This document shows positions 1 to 5,095 of a stretch of DNA of 5,095 nucleotides, piece after piece. Source of the stretch: Candidatus Nomurabacteria bacterium (GTDB lineage Bacteria; Patescibacteriota; Minisyncoccia; Phycocordibacterales; UBA9973); contig CALQZZ010000044.1 of assembly GCA_943350065.1 (NCBI GenBank), positions 1 through 5,095 of the forward strand, given 5' to 3'. The notes under the pieces were generated by a model that worked only from the letters and a program-made list of their open reading frames with translations, was not told the DNA's origin and did no database searches. Position 1 is the stretch's first letter. The number at the start of each line of letters is the position of its first letter. The translations under genes and the position numbers were made by a program.

Positions 1-847
1 CATCGGTCAATTTTATAGCTAATGGAGAATCTAAATAAAATGGAAAATTAGGAATACGTCCTTTGACCATCAAATCACTAATTTCATAAAGTAATTCTTG
101 AGTTCTTTCCAATGAAAAAGTCGGCATGACCAATGTACCTCTTTTTTTTACATTGTCTTGAATAATATGCTCAAGCATTACCTTTCTAGTATCTCGGTCT
201 TCATGATTACGGTCTCCATAGACAGACTCCATAATCAAATAGTCAGCATCAGTCAATTTTTCACAGTCTTGTAGTATTGGTGATGGAGAATTACCTAGAT
301 CTCCAGTAAAAACGATTTTCTTACCATTACAAATTATTTCAATAAAAGCTGAACCTAGAATATGTCCAGAATTTCTAAAATTGATTTTCAATCCTTTCAA
401 ATCAAAAGGTTGATGATAAGGGACTCCCTCCCATAAGTCCATCATTTTATCTATATTTTTCTCACTATAGATTTGAATTAATTCTTTTGCTAGCTCAGGA
501 TCAATATGTTTATTGTGAGCAAGGATATGAGCTTCATCTTCCACCATAAAACGAGCGAGGTCTTTCGTAGCAATAGTCGAAATTATTCTACCTTCAAAAC
601 CAGCTTCGATAAGACGTGGAATTCTTCCTACATGGTCTAAGTGTGCATGAGTGACAAACAATACATCGATAGTTTTTGGGTCATATGAAAAAGGTGCGTT
701 ATTATCTTCGTTAGCAGTCCTCTCCCCTTGAATAAGTCCACAGTCGACTAAAATTTTAAGACCGGCTTCTTCATCTTCTAGTAAATAATTTGCACCGGTC
801 ACAGTATTGACCCCTGTACAAAATGTTAGTTTTAATTTTTTTGACAT
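1..847 (-). CDS. Beta-CASP metallo-beta-lactamase-fold RNase-like protein (3' end outside the window)
   Basis: The frame is open from the ATG at 847 to the left edge and gives 282 residues of a protein that is usually about 430-460 long. Visible metallo-beta-lactamase motifs are D35 (LVDCG), the zinc-binding HAHLDH at 67-72, H162 in GHILGS and D183 in GDLG. These are followed by the beta-CASP motif A acid E207 (ESVYGDR), the PTFSLERTQELLYE stretch near 242-255, and LDSPLA near 272-277. This order is typical of CPSF73/TTHA0252-like two-zinc endo/exoribonucleases of the cytoplasm that process or degrade RNA. Beta-CASP motifs B and C and any KH or RMMBL tail lie outside the window, so activity cannot be fully judged. 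The start follows the VanZ-like stop by 7 bp, and a perfect TATAAT lies 6 nt upstream. No Shine-Dalgarno sequence is visible. The family call is confident; RNA as substrate is family inference. Confidence 0.9.
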   Translation of the reverse strand, partial: MSKKLKLTFCTGVNTVTGANYLLEDEEAGLKILVDCGLIQGERTANEDNNAPFSYDPKTIDVLFVTHAHLDHVGRIPRLIEAGFEGRIISTIATKDLARFMVEDEAHILAHNKHIDPELAKELIQIYSEKNIDKMMDLWEGVPYHQPFDLKGLKINFRNSGHILGSAFIEIICNGKKIVFTGDLGNSPSPILQDCEKLTDADYLIMESVYGDRNHEDRDTRKVMLEHIIQDNVKKRGTLVMPTFSLERTQELLYEISDLMVKGRIPNFPFYLDSPLAIKLTD

Positions 848-853
848 AAGTAT

Positions 854-859
854 ATTATA
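854..859 (-). promoter_or_regulatory. -10 box for a possible leaderless mRNA of the beta-CASP gene
   Basis: On the minus strand TATAAT occupies 859-854 and the ATG begins at 847, exactly 6 nt later, so the expected transcription start is the A of the start codon. The hexamer contains the TAA stop codon (857-855) of the upstream VanZ-like gene. The -35 region (TTTAAA at 882-877, 17-nt spacer) is a poor match. The box lies inside a 7-1-7 palindrome (849-863). The function is inferred. Confidence 0.5.
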
Positions 860-1253
860 TACTATTTTCACTTTTTTTTAAAATAAAAAAATAAGCTGAT
901 AGTCCACCAGAAAGATCAAAACAAATATCTGAAATAGTATCGAGTGTATTGAAATATTGTCCAGCAATAATATTATTAAAAATAATTTCAAAAATTTCCC
1001 AGCCGATACCTATAGTTAGGACAAAAAGGAAAATAGAAAGACCCCCTCCTAACCTCCCCCTTAGTAAGGGGGAGGAAAAATACGGCAGTAGATACATTCC
1101 CAAAAGTCCGATAAAAAATCCACCTAAAAAATGCATCGGCATATCAAAATACCAAATCGAAGTATACCAATATAGCTTATGAGCTATAAGGTTTAAGCTA
1201 AAAACAAAAAAAATGACAATAGCCATTTGTTTTAAAATTTCTTTTCGGTTCAT
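855..1253 (-). CDS. Small VanZ/DUF2238-like integral membrane protein
   Basis: This is a protein of 132 residues from the preferred start, or 134 from the ATG at 1259. The later ATG (Met3, 1253) is chosen because a TGA-TATAAT extended -10 ends 6 nt before it, whereas the first ATG abuts that box. Numbered from the longer form, hydrophobic segments lie near 11-28, 40-60, 74-94 and 116-128. Polar residues typical of this fold sit at membrane edges: D39 and H43 (FDMPMH), W87/E88 and E91 (GWEIFE), then D107, D111, D115 and G118 (DTISD..FD.SGG). VanZ and DUF2238/YjdF-type proteins share this pattern; the biochemical role of most is unknown. Residues 62-73 are encoded entirely by a palindromic repeat and fall in the loop between segments 2 and 3. 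The gene is followed after 7 bp by the beta-CASP gene. Membrane location is well supported, the exact family less so. Confidence 0.72.
   Translation of the reverse strand: MNRKEILKQMAIVIFFVFSLNLIAHKLYWYTSIWYFDMPMHFLGGFFIGLLGMYLLPYFSSPLLRGRLGGGLSIFLFVLTIGIGWEIFEIIFNNIIAGQYFNTLDTISDICFDLSGGLSAYFFILKKSENSI
1041..1076 (+). repeat. Palindromic repeat inserted in frame in the VanZ-like gene
   Basis: The core is a perfect 11-1-11 palindrome at 1053-1075 (CCTCCCCCTTA, G, TAAGGGGGAGG), preceded by the conserved head ACCCCCTCCTAA at 1041-1052. Related copies, with similar head and palindrome, lie at 1526-1561 and 2157-2245. The element is exactly 36 bp and contributes 12 codons (SSPLLRGRLGGG) to the membrane protein without breaking the frame. 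Its C/G-rich composition contrasts sharply with the AT-rich gene around it. Confidence 0.85.
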
Positions 1254-1259
1254 AATCAT

Positions 1260-1268
1260 ATTATATCA
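1260..1268 (-). promoter_or_regulatory. Extended -10 promoter of the VanZ-like gene
   Basis: On the minus strand T1268 G1267 A1266 precedes TATAAT (1265-1260), a perfect extended -10. Its +1 would be 1253, the A of the second in-frame ATG, predicting a leaderless mRNA. The normal -35 position falls inside the terminator hairpin of the upstream RNA and has no consensus match, which an extended -10 can tolerate. The box sits immediately downstream of the terminator at 1276-1301. Confidence 0.6.
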
Positions 1269-1275
1269 TTTTGAA

Positions 1276-1301
1276 AGAAAAAATCCGCCTCAAAGCGGAT
1301 T
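1276..1301 (-). terminator. Rho-independent terminator of the structured RNA
   Basis: AATCCGC (1301-1295) pairs with GCGGATT (1288-1282) around a 6-nt loop. On the minus strand it continues directly into a run of T (TTTTTTCTTT). This ends the transcript starting at about 1433 just before the VanZ-like promoter. Confidence 0.85.
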
Positions 1302-1433
1302 ACTTCTTAGGACTATTTCCAATATATTACCGTAGCTTAAAAAATACGTGGGTGCCAGACACTATGGACCAAGGTCCGTAATGATCGAAGCTCCCATAAA
1401 CTATTGTTCTAGGTAATAATTGGAAATAACCCT
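1276..1433 (-). ncRNA. Structured non-coding RNA, candidate 6S-like RNA
   Basis: This is an independent transcription unit with an extended -10 promoter, a predicted start at A1433, no ORF of note, and an intrinsic terminator at its 3' end. A closing helix pairs 1432-1412 with 1331-1310: 21 pairs including two G-U, and one bulged U. A bubble follows, with 15 nt (1411-1397) on one side and 17 nt (1348-1332) on the other. Then comes an apical arm: UGGG (1396-1393) with CCCA (1352-1349), an A/A mismatch, GC/GC, an internal loop, and a 10-bp stem with one C/A mismatch closed by a CUUG tetraloop (centred on 1371-1374). A rod with a closing stem, large central bubble and apical stem is the shape of 6S RNA, which binds sigma70 RNA polymerase as an open-promoter mimic. 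The folded part is about 125 nt, short for 6S. No SRP, tmRNA or RNase P signature sequence was seen. That it is an RNA gene is fairly firm; 6S identity is inferred from shape alone. A leader RNA of the VanZ-like gene is the alternative. Confidence 0.6.
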
Positions 1434-1439
1434 ACTAAA

Positions 1440-1467
1440 AGTATATCAATTACAAATTTTCTCGCAA
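1440..1467 (-). promoter_or_regulatory. Sigma70-type extended -10 promoter of the structured RNA
   Basis: On the minus strand: -35 TTGCGA (1467-1462), a 16-nt spacer ending in TGA (1448-1446), and -10 TATACT (1445-1440). The start is predicted at A1433, which gives AGGG and coincides with the base of the closing helix of the RNA. A- and T-tracts upstream (about 1468-1507) resemble an UP element. This is the best -35/-10 combination in the window. Confidence 0.7.
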
Positions 1468-1525
1468 GTTTTTTTGACTAAAAACACACAAAAAAATAAA
1501 AAACAAATTGACAAAATAAAATTCA

Positions 1526-1561
1526 CCTCACCCCAACCCTCTCCTTGTTAAGGAGAGGGAG
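1526..1561 (+). repeat. Palindromic repeat between ndk terminator and ncRNA promoter
   Basis: A C-rich head (CCTCACCCCAA, 1526-1536) is followed by a perfect 10-3-10 hairpin: CCCTCTCCTT at 1537-1546 and AAGGAGAGGG at 1550-1559. It is the same layout and orientation as the copy at 1041-1076. Three base changes in the left arm are each matched by the complementary change in the right arm. The rest of the 1434-1601 gap holds only the ncRNA promoter, A/T-rich tracts and the ndk terminator. Confidence 0.8.
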
Positions 1562-1567
1562 AATTTA

Positions 1568-1603
1568 AATCTTAAAAATCCCCTTTCGGGGATTTTTAAG
1601 ATT
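1568..1603 (-). terminator. Strong symmetrical terminator of ndk
   Basis: A perfect 16-bp stem (1568-1583 with 1588-1603) has a 4-nt loop (TTTC on plus, GAAA on minus). Its GC core GGGG/CCCC is flanked by A5 and T5 tracts, so it has a U-tract in both directions. It overlaps the ndk stop codon (TAA, 1604-1602). As it is symmetrical it could also stop plus-strand transcription, though no converging gene is seen. Confidence 0.9.
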
Positions 1604-2078
1604 ATTCTTTATGTTCAGCGTAAACAAAATCTGAGTCAATTTTCTTATAAGAAAATATTTCATCTTTTTCAAAGAAACGAGTGACTTCTATTTCTCCAGC
1701 TTCGACAGAGTCAGAAGCATGTACTATATTTGATTGTGTTGAAAGAGAAAAATCTCCACGTATTGTACCAGCTGTAGCTTCCCAAGCTTTTGTAGGACCG
1801 ACAAGCAAACGAATAGATGAAACTGCATTAATACCTTCTATTGCCAAAACAACGACAGGGCAAGCTTTCATAAAGTCACGGATACCAGGAAAAAATGGTT
1901 TGTCTTTTATATGAGCATAATGTTCTTCTAATGTTGCATCTTCTAAGCTCATCATTTTCATACCAGCAATTTTAAGACCCTTTTTTTCTAAGCGAGAAAT
2001 TATCTCCCCTACTAAGTTTCTTTGAACTGCATCTGGTTTTATAATGATTAATGATTTTTCATCGTTTGGTCTTGCCAT
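1602..2078 (-). CDS. ndk: Nucleoside diphosphate kinase
   Basis: This cytoplasmic enzyme transfers the gamma phosphate from one nucleoside triphosphate to another NDP through a phosphohistidine, balancing NTP and dNTP pools. The 158 residues carry the family signature: K14 in IIIKPDAV, HY at 53-54, the substrate-binding region R90 to T96 (IRLLVGPTKAW), R107 in GTIRGDF, N117, and catalytic H120 in NIVHASDS. The active-site segment reads HASDS; many bacterial enzymes have HGSDS. Length is normal, slightly long at the C-terminus. The ATG at 2078 gives the expected N-terminus just before the KPD strand. No Shine-Dalgarno sequence is seen, only a purine-rich AAGAAAA stretch. It appears monocistronic, with its own promoter (2114-2141) and terminator (1568-1603). 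Unlike the other minus-strand genes here it has a short leader of about 29 nt. Confidence 0.97.
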   Translation of the reverse strand: MARPNDEKSLIIIKPDAVQRNLVGEIISRLEKKGLKIAGMKMMSLEDATLEEHYAHIKDKPFFPGIRDFMKACPVVVLAIEGINAVSSIRLLVGPTKAWEATAGTIRGDFSLSTQSNIVHASDSVEAGEIEVTRFFEKDEIFSYKKIDSDFVYAEHKE

Positions 2079-2113
2079 AATTTTTTTTCTTAAATTAAAA
2101 TACTAATAAGCCT

Positions 2114-2141
2114 ATACTAGCAGAAAAATGTGTTTTTGCAA
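2114..2141 (-). promoter_or_regulatory. Probable promoter of ndk
   Basis: On the minus strand: -35-like TTGCAA (2141-2136), a 16-nt spacer ending in TGC (2122-2120), then TAGTAT (2119-2114). This is an extended -10 with two mismatches to TATAAT. The predicted start near 2107 gives a leader of about 29 nt. Its layout (TTGCRA, 16 nt, TGn) matches the ncRNA promoter at 1440-1467. Confidence 0.5.
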
Positions 2142-2156
2142 AATAAGAGTTGTTTT

Positions 2157-2245
2157 CTCCTCCCCCTTCGCCAAGGGGGAGGTTGGGAGGGGGTGCAAAA
2201 TTCAGCACCCCACCTCAGTCCTCCCCTTAGCTAATGGGAGGAAGA
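2157..2245. repeat. REPIN-like inverted pair of palindromic repeats
   Basis: The left unit has hairpin CCTCCCCCTT (2159-2168), CGCC, AAGGGGGAGG (2173-2182), and its head TTGGGAGGGGGTGC (2183-2196) lies to the right. The right unit has head GCACCCCACCTCAGT (2205-2219), then a hairpin at 2220-2241 with one mismatch. The two heads face each other and pair as GGGGTGC (2190-2196) with GCACCCC (2205-2211) around an 8-nt spacer. The whole is an imperfect inverted repeat of about 85 bp, 9 bp beyond the stop of the ATPase gene. No U-tract follows on the minus strand, so it is not a standard intrinsic terminator. Confidence 0.85.
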
Positions 2246-2254
2246 AGAAAAACC

Positions 2255-5002
2255 CTAACTCGAATACCTCGCCATGATTTCCTCTTCAATCTCTTCACGG
2301 TCACGACCGTATTTTAGATATGAAAGCTCTTTCAAAGCGTCGACAATTTCAGGATTACCTTTTTCTGGTGCCAAAGTAGACAAATTAAAAGGCTTGGTCG
2401 GCTGACCTTTCACGAGCATTGAAACATAGGCATTATAATTATCTATCTTTATAATATCGTTCGCTGTAAATATCGGCTTAAATTTTGGCTCAAGGAAAGC
2501 CGCATCTTCAGATCCCACACGAAACACAGCCATCGAGCCGACGTTACCAAAGACGGCATTTTTAATTCCCTCATCAAGCTGAGAAATATATTGGTGTGCA
2601 ATATTTAGGGATAGACGATATTTACGAGCCTCAGAAAGAATAGAAGAAATAGAATCTGTAGTGACATTTTGAAACTCATCGATGTATAAATAGAAGTCAT
2701 TCATTTTTTGACCAAACATATCTACACGAGAAAGTGCCGCCATTTGTATTTTACCGACGAGTAATAGACCAATGAGGTTCGCATTTATATCTCCCAGTCT
2801 TCCTTTTGAAAGATTAACAAGAAGAATTTTCTTGTTATCCATAATCTCACGGAAATTGAATACAGATTTTTGTTGCAAGACTACAGGACGCATAATATCG
2901 TTTGAAATAAAATTATCAAATTTTGATGAAATGTATGGTACAAAGTTTGCAATTGATTGATCCCCTGTTGTAGCTTCTGCACTTCTCCAGAATTCTTTAA
3001 TGATTTGATTTTTACACTTAGCGAGAAGTGAATCGCGGTATTCTTTATTACCAAGAACACGAGTAATTTCAAGCAATGTTCCCGGAGTTTCTGGATCATC
3101 CATAATAAGAAAAGCAGAGTTCTTGAAATACTGTTCAAACATCGGACCCATAGATTCTTTAGTAAAAAGTTTATTAAAAATACCCATGAGTTCATTTACT
3201 ACGAATGTCTTTTGTTCTGGATATTTTGGATCATATTCGAGCATGTTTAGACCCATCGGACGTGCTGTATAGGCAGGATCAAAATAAATAACATCATCAA
3301 TACGCTCTTTCGGAATACGAGAAAGAATAGTCTGAATATCTGTGCCGTGTGGGTCGATATAACAACAACCATCACCATTTTTAATATCTTGAGTGATCAT
3401 GTTGAGTAAAATATTTGTCTTACCTGTACCTGTCTGTCCGATGACATACATATGACGTACACGATCTTCACGAGTCATACGAATTTCTGTCTCTTTGCCT
3501 CGATAATTATTCACACCCAAAATAATTCCTTCATTACCCATTTCCATTGGAGCTGGAGCAATACCCGCTTTAGCCTCCTTGAGTTGTGGTTGACTAGAAA
3601 TTCCGACAGGAAAATGAAACACTGAAGCGAGTTCTTTTAAATTCATCGGCAAAGTTTCATGCGGAGTAAAAGCTCGATAGGAAAAATCATGGAAAAGTTT
3701 TTTTAAATCACCACCATGAGATTTTTCAAAAACAAAAGAATTGTTTCCAGGCAAAGTAAATTGATTGAAAGAAGATTCTATTTCTTTTAAAATTACTTCT
3801 GCTCGCTCTACACTATCAGCCGAAGTTACAATACGAATATTAGCCTTCATAATAGTACTCTTTAATTTATTGGCGATTTTTTCTGCACCACCTTCATCGA
3901 CAACACGAAAGCCTTCACTATATTTTTTTGTCTCATCTTCTTTTTTCTTTGGTCCAAAAATTAATTCTTTTGAGACTGACCAAAAAGCTTTATGTAATTT
4001 ATAAAAATTATCAGAGGCATGCTTGATAGAACTTCCAGCTTTGACCTCATTCAAAATCATATTGAATTCTTTAGTAAATTTATCTCCAGCAGGACAAACG
4101 ATTAGCTGAATAGCTGCACCCTCCCCTCCCTTTTTTAATTTAGAAAAAACATTCAAAATAGTATTCATTGGATCATGATCTATTTCTTCATAAGTCTTTA
4201 CCGGCAAGATTGGTTTTTCATAAAAATGAGCATAAGCTCCAGCCGAATGACCCTTGTCTGCAAAAATATTATAATCATCAGACACTTCTATGATCTTGGC
4301 ATTATCATAAAAAGCTAAAATTTGTTTTTCAAAAAGAGATAAGTATTCATTTGGTACTCCAGCATAGACGACGACTTCATCACTCTGATTACCCAAAGCA
4401 ATCTCAAGTGTAAAATAATTTTCATTTTCATTATTCAACCCATTAGAAATAGACTGCATTCCAGCGTAAAACTGCTCCATCGCTCCAATGAAATCTTTGA
4501 AACCTCTCTTTTCACTGCCATCATTTGATGGTGGTAATGTGACTTCAAAAAGTGTCATGTTCAATTCTTTCCAAAGAGGTGAACCTTCTTTTAATCCATC
4601 GACAACTTGTCCTGTTTTTAAATATTGTACAAGTAAACGATGAAAATCATCATCAATATGTGGGTTATTCATTGATTCTACTATAGACATTGCATTACGT
4701 ATCCCCTTCGTAAGCAGGATACCTAGAATTTCTTCCATTACCACGTCATGTGTTTCTGGTTTTAATTTTAAAACAATCGCTTCTGATTCTTTTTCTTTAA
4801 TTAAAATATCTTTATGGATTACCTTTTCTGCTGGAGCTTCCATGTATTCTGTAATGACTTCGTTACTTGCATTTTCAATCGCATTTTCAAAATGCCCTTT
4901 GTCTATCAAGGCTTGTTCTCTTTCGGCGACATGCTTACGTAAATAACTAAGTTCCTCATCTGGAGACTTAAACTTTGGCATATCTTTAAATATTGATTCC
5001 AT
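2255..5002 (-). CDS. TraD/TraG (VirD4-type) P-loop ATPase with long N-terminal extension
   Basis: The 915 residues fall into two halves. Residues 1-about 490 are charged, without recognisable motifs; the first 50 or so are probably helical or coiled coil, and K/E-rich linkers occur near 350-362. Residues about 490-880 form the ATPase: Walker A GQTGTGKT (522-529), YIDPHGTD (548-555), YFDPA (573-577), Walker B FYLYIDEFQN (770-779), and the C-terminal EARKYRLSLNIAHQYISQL (791-809) typical of TraD/TraG coupling ATPases, where the Q helps nucleotide sensing. Family members are hexameric DNA or protein translocases at conjugation and type IV secretion channels. Unlike VirD4 or TraD, no membrane-spanning segment is seen, so the protein looks soluble or peripherally attached through a partner. 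No relaxase, VirB4 or other channel gene is in the window, so a role in transfer is not shown. The ATG at 5002 is preferred because TATAAT lies 6 nt upstream; the stop is TAG. The ATPase call is confident, the cellular role is not. Confidence 0.88.
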   Translation of the reverse strand: MESIFKDMPKFKSPDEELSYLRKHVAEREQALIDKGHFENAIENASNEVITEYMEAPAEKVIHKDILIKEKESEAIVLKLKPETHDVVMEEILGILLTKGIRNAMSIVESMNNPHIDDDFHRLLVQYLKTGQVVDGLKEGSPLWKELNMTLFEVTLPPSNDGSEKRGFKDFIGAMEQFYAGMQSISNGLNNENENYFTLEIALGNQSDEVVVYAGVPNEYLSLFEKQILAFYDNAKIIEVSDDYNIFADKGHSAGAYAHFYEKPILPVKTYEEIDHDPMNTILNVFSKLKKGGEGAAIQLIVCPAGDKFTKEFNMILNEVKAGSSIKHASDNFYKLHKAFWSVSKELIFGPKKKEDETKKYSEGFRVVDEGGAEKIANKLKSTIMKANIRIVTSADSVERAEVILKEIESSFNQFTLPGNNSFVFEKSHGGDLKKLFHDFSYRAFTPHETLPMNLKELASVFHFPVGISSQPQLKEAKAGIAPAPMEMGNEGIILGVNNYRGKETEIRMTREDRVRHMYVIGQTGTGKTNILLNMITQDIKNGDGCCYIDPHGTDIQTILSRIPKERIDDVIYFDPAYTARPMGLNMLEYDPKYPEQKTFVVNELMGIFNKLFTKESMGPMFEQYFKNSAFLIMDDPETPGTLLEITRVLGNKEYRDSLLAKCKNQIIKEFWRSAEATTGDQSIANFVPYISSKFDNFISNDIMRPVVLQQKSVFNFREIMDNKKILLVNLSKGRLGDINANLIGLLLVGKIQMAALSRVDMFGQKMNDFYLYIDEFQNVTTDSISSILSEARKYRLSLNIAHQYISQLDEGIKNAVFGNVGSMAVFRVGSEDAAFLEPKFKPIFTANDIIKIDNYNAYVSMLVKGQPTKPFNLSTLAPEKGNPEIVDALKELSYLKYGRDREEIEEEIMARYSS

Positions 5003-5008
5003 GCTATT

Positions 5009-5014
5009 ATTATA
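5009..5014 (-). promoter_or_regulatory. -10 box for a possible leaderless mRNA of the TraD-like gene
   Basis: TATAAT at 5014-5009 ends exactly 6 nt before the ATG at 5002, so the predicted transcript starts at the A of the start codon. No good -35 is visible (TATTTT at 5037-5032). The 47-bp gap to the divergent start at 5050 must hold the signals for both directions. Confidence 0.5.
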
Positions 5015-5049
5015 GCGTAAAAGAAATTATAAAAATAGTATATAAATAT

Positions 5050-5095
5050 ATGAAAGAAAAATTAACATCAAAAACAAACGAAGAAATTATAAACA
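5050..5095 (+). CDS. Start of a divergent gene (partial, function unknown)
   Basis: An ATG at 5050 opens a frame that stays open for the remaining 15 codons (MKEKLTSKTNEEIIN) to the window edge. The peptide is lysine/glutamate-rich and has the composition expected of an N-terminus, but it is too short to identify. No Shine-Dalgarno sequence precedes it. AT-rich -10-like sequences (TATATA at 5039-5044, TATAAA at 5028-5033) lie just upstream. The AT-rich sequence makes a chance open frame of this length possible. Confidence 0.4.
   Translation, partial: MKEKLTSKTNEEIIN

Noticed and set aside
949..1182. Plus-strand 77-residue frame opposite the VanZ-like gene
   Set aside because: It is antisense to a gene with clear membrane-protein features, and its most distinctive peptide (PPPNLPLSKGEE) is just the other-strand reading of the palindromic repeat.
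1276..1433. SRP RNA, tmRNA, RNase P RNA or tRNA as identity of the structured RNA
   Set aside because: There is no SRP GGAA-type conserved loop, no tmRNA tRNA-like end, no RNase P conserved core and no cloverleaf; the single long rod does not suit these families.
1508..1513. Perfect TTGACA on the plus strand
   Set aside because: The -10 position 17 nt downstream falls in the C-rich head of the repeat and no plus-strand gene follows.
2881..3195. Minus-strand 104-residue frame inside the ATPase gene
   Set aside because: It is an alternative frame within the conserved ATPase region (Walker A to Walker B) with no start signal or family resemblance. Plus-strand frames at 1681-1914, 2772-2960 and 3765-4004 were dropped for the same reason.
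5028..5052. Second TATAAT-N6-ATG for the divergent plus-strand gene
   Set aside because: The hexamer at the required spacing is GTATAT. Nearby TATATA and TATAAA boxes are at other distances, so the start cannot be placed by this rule.
1..5095. Alternative genetic code (TGA as sense) or a CRISPR array
   Set aside because: All genes read through under the standard code with TAA or TAG stops at family-appropriate lengths, and no regularly spaced direct repeats with unique spacers are present; the repeats seen are dispersed palindromes.

Overview
The window looks like a piece of an AT-rich, streamlined bacterial chromosome, most likely from the Candidate Phyla Radiation (Patescibacteria, Parcubacteria-like). 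This is inferred from several features together: low G+C coding sequence read with the standard code, no recognisable Shine-Dalgarno sites, a soluble TraD/VirD4-type ATPase with a very long unrecognised N-terminus, a beta-CASP RNase-like protein, a tiny VanZ/DUF2238-like membrane protein, and C-rich/G-rich palindromic repeats. No 16S rRNA or other marker is present to prove the affiliation.

Almost everything lies on the minus strand. Reading in that direction: a 915-residue TraD/TraG-like ATPase (5002-2255); a composite inverted pair of palindromic repeats (2157-2245); nucleoside diphosphate kinase, ndk (2078-1602), with its own promoter and a strong, symmetrical intrinsic terminator (1568-1603); a single palindromic repeat (1526-1561); a structured non-coding RNA unit (promoter 1440-1467, RNA about 1433-1276, terminator 1276-1301); a small VanZ/DUF2238-like membrane protein (1253-855) with another copy of the repeat inside its reading frame (1041-1076); and a beta-CASP metallo-beta-lactamase-fold RNase-like protein running off the left edge (847-1). 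One partial divergent gene starts at about 5050 on the plus strand.

Three observations stand out. First, the 1433-1276 transcript folds by eye into a 21-bp closing helix, a large central bubble and an apical stem with a CUUG tetraloop. That is the architecture of 6S RNA, and it has its own extended -10 promoter and terminator. Second, three of the four minus-strand protein genes have a perfect TATAAT ending exactly 6 nt before an ATG, so transcription would begin at the A of the start codon (leaderless mRNA). This also moves the preferred start of the VanZ-like gene to its third codon, and it places the promoter of the RNase gene across the stop codon of its upstream neighbour. Third, the palindromic repeats have covarying arms. 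One is an in-frame 36-bp insertion in a membrane protein and two form a REPIN-like inverted pair.

Functionally the genes look like a mixture of housekeeping functions: nucleotide metabolism, RNA processing, a DNA-translocase-like ATPase and a possible RNA polymerase regulator. They do not form one pathway. Only the VanZ-like and RNase genes are close enough (7 bp apart) to suggest co-transcription.
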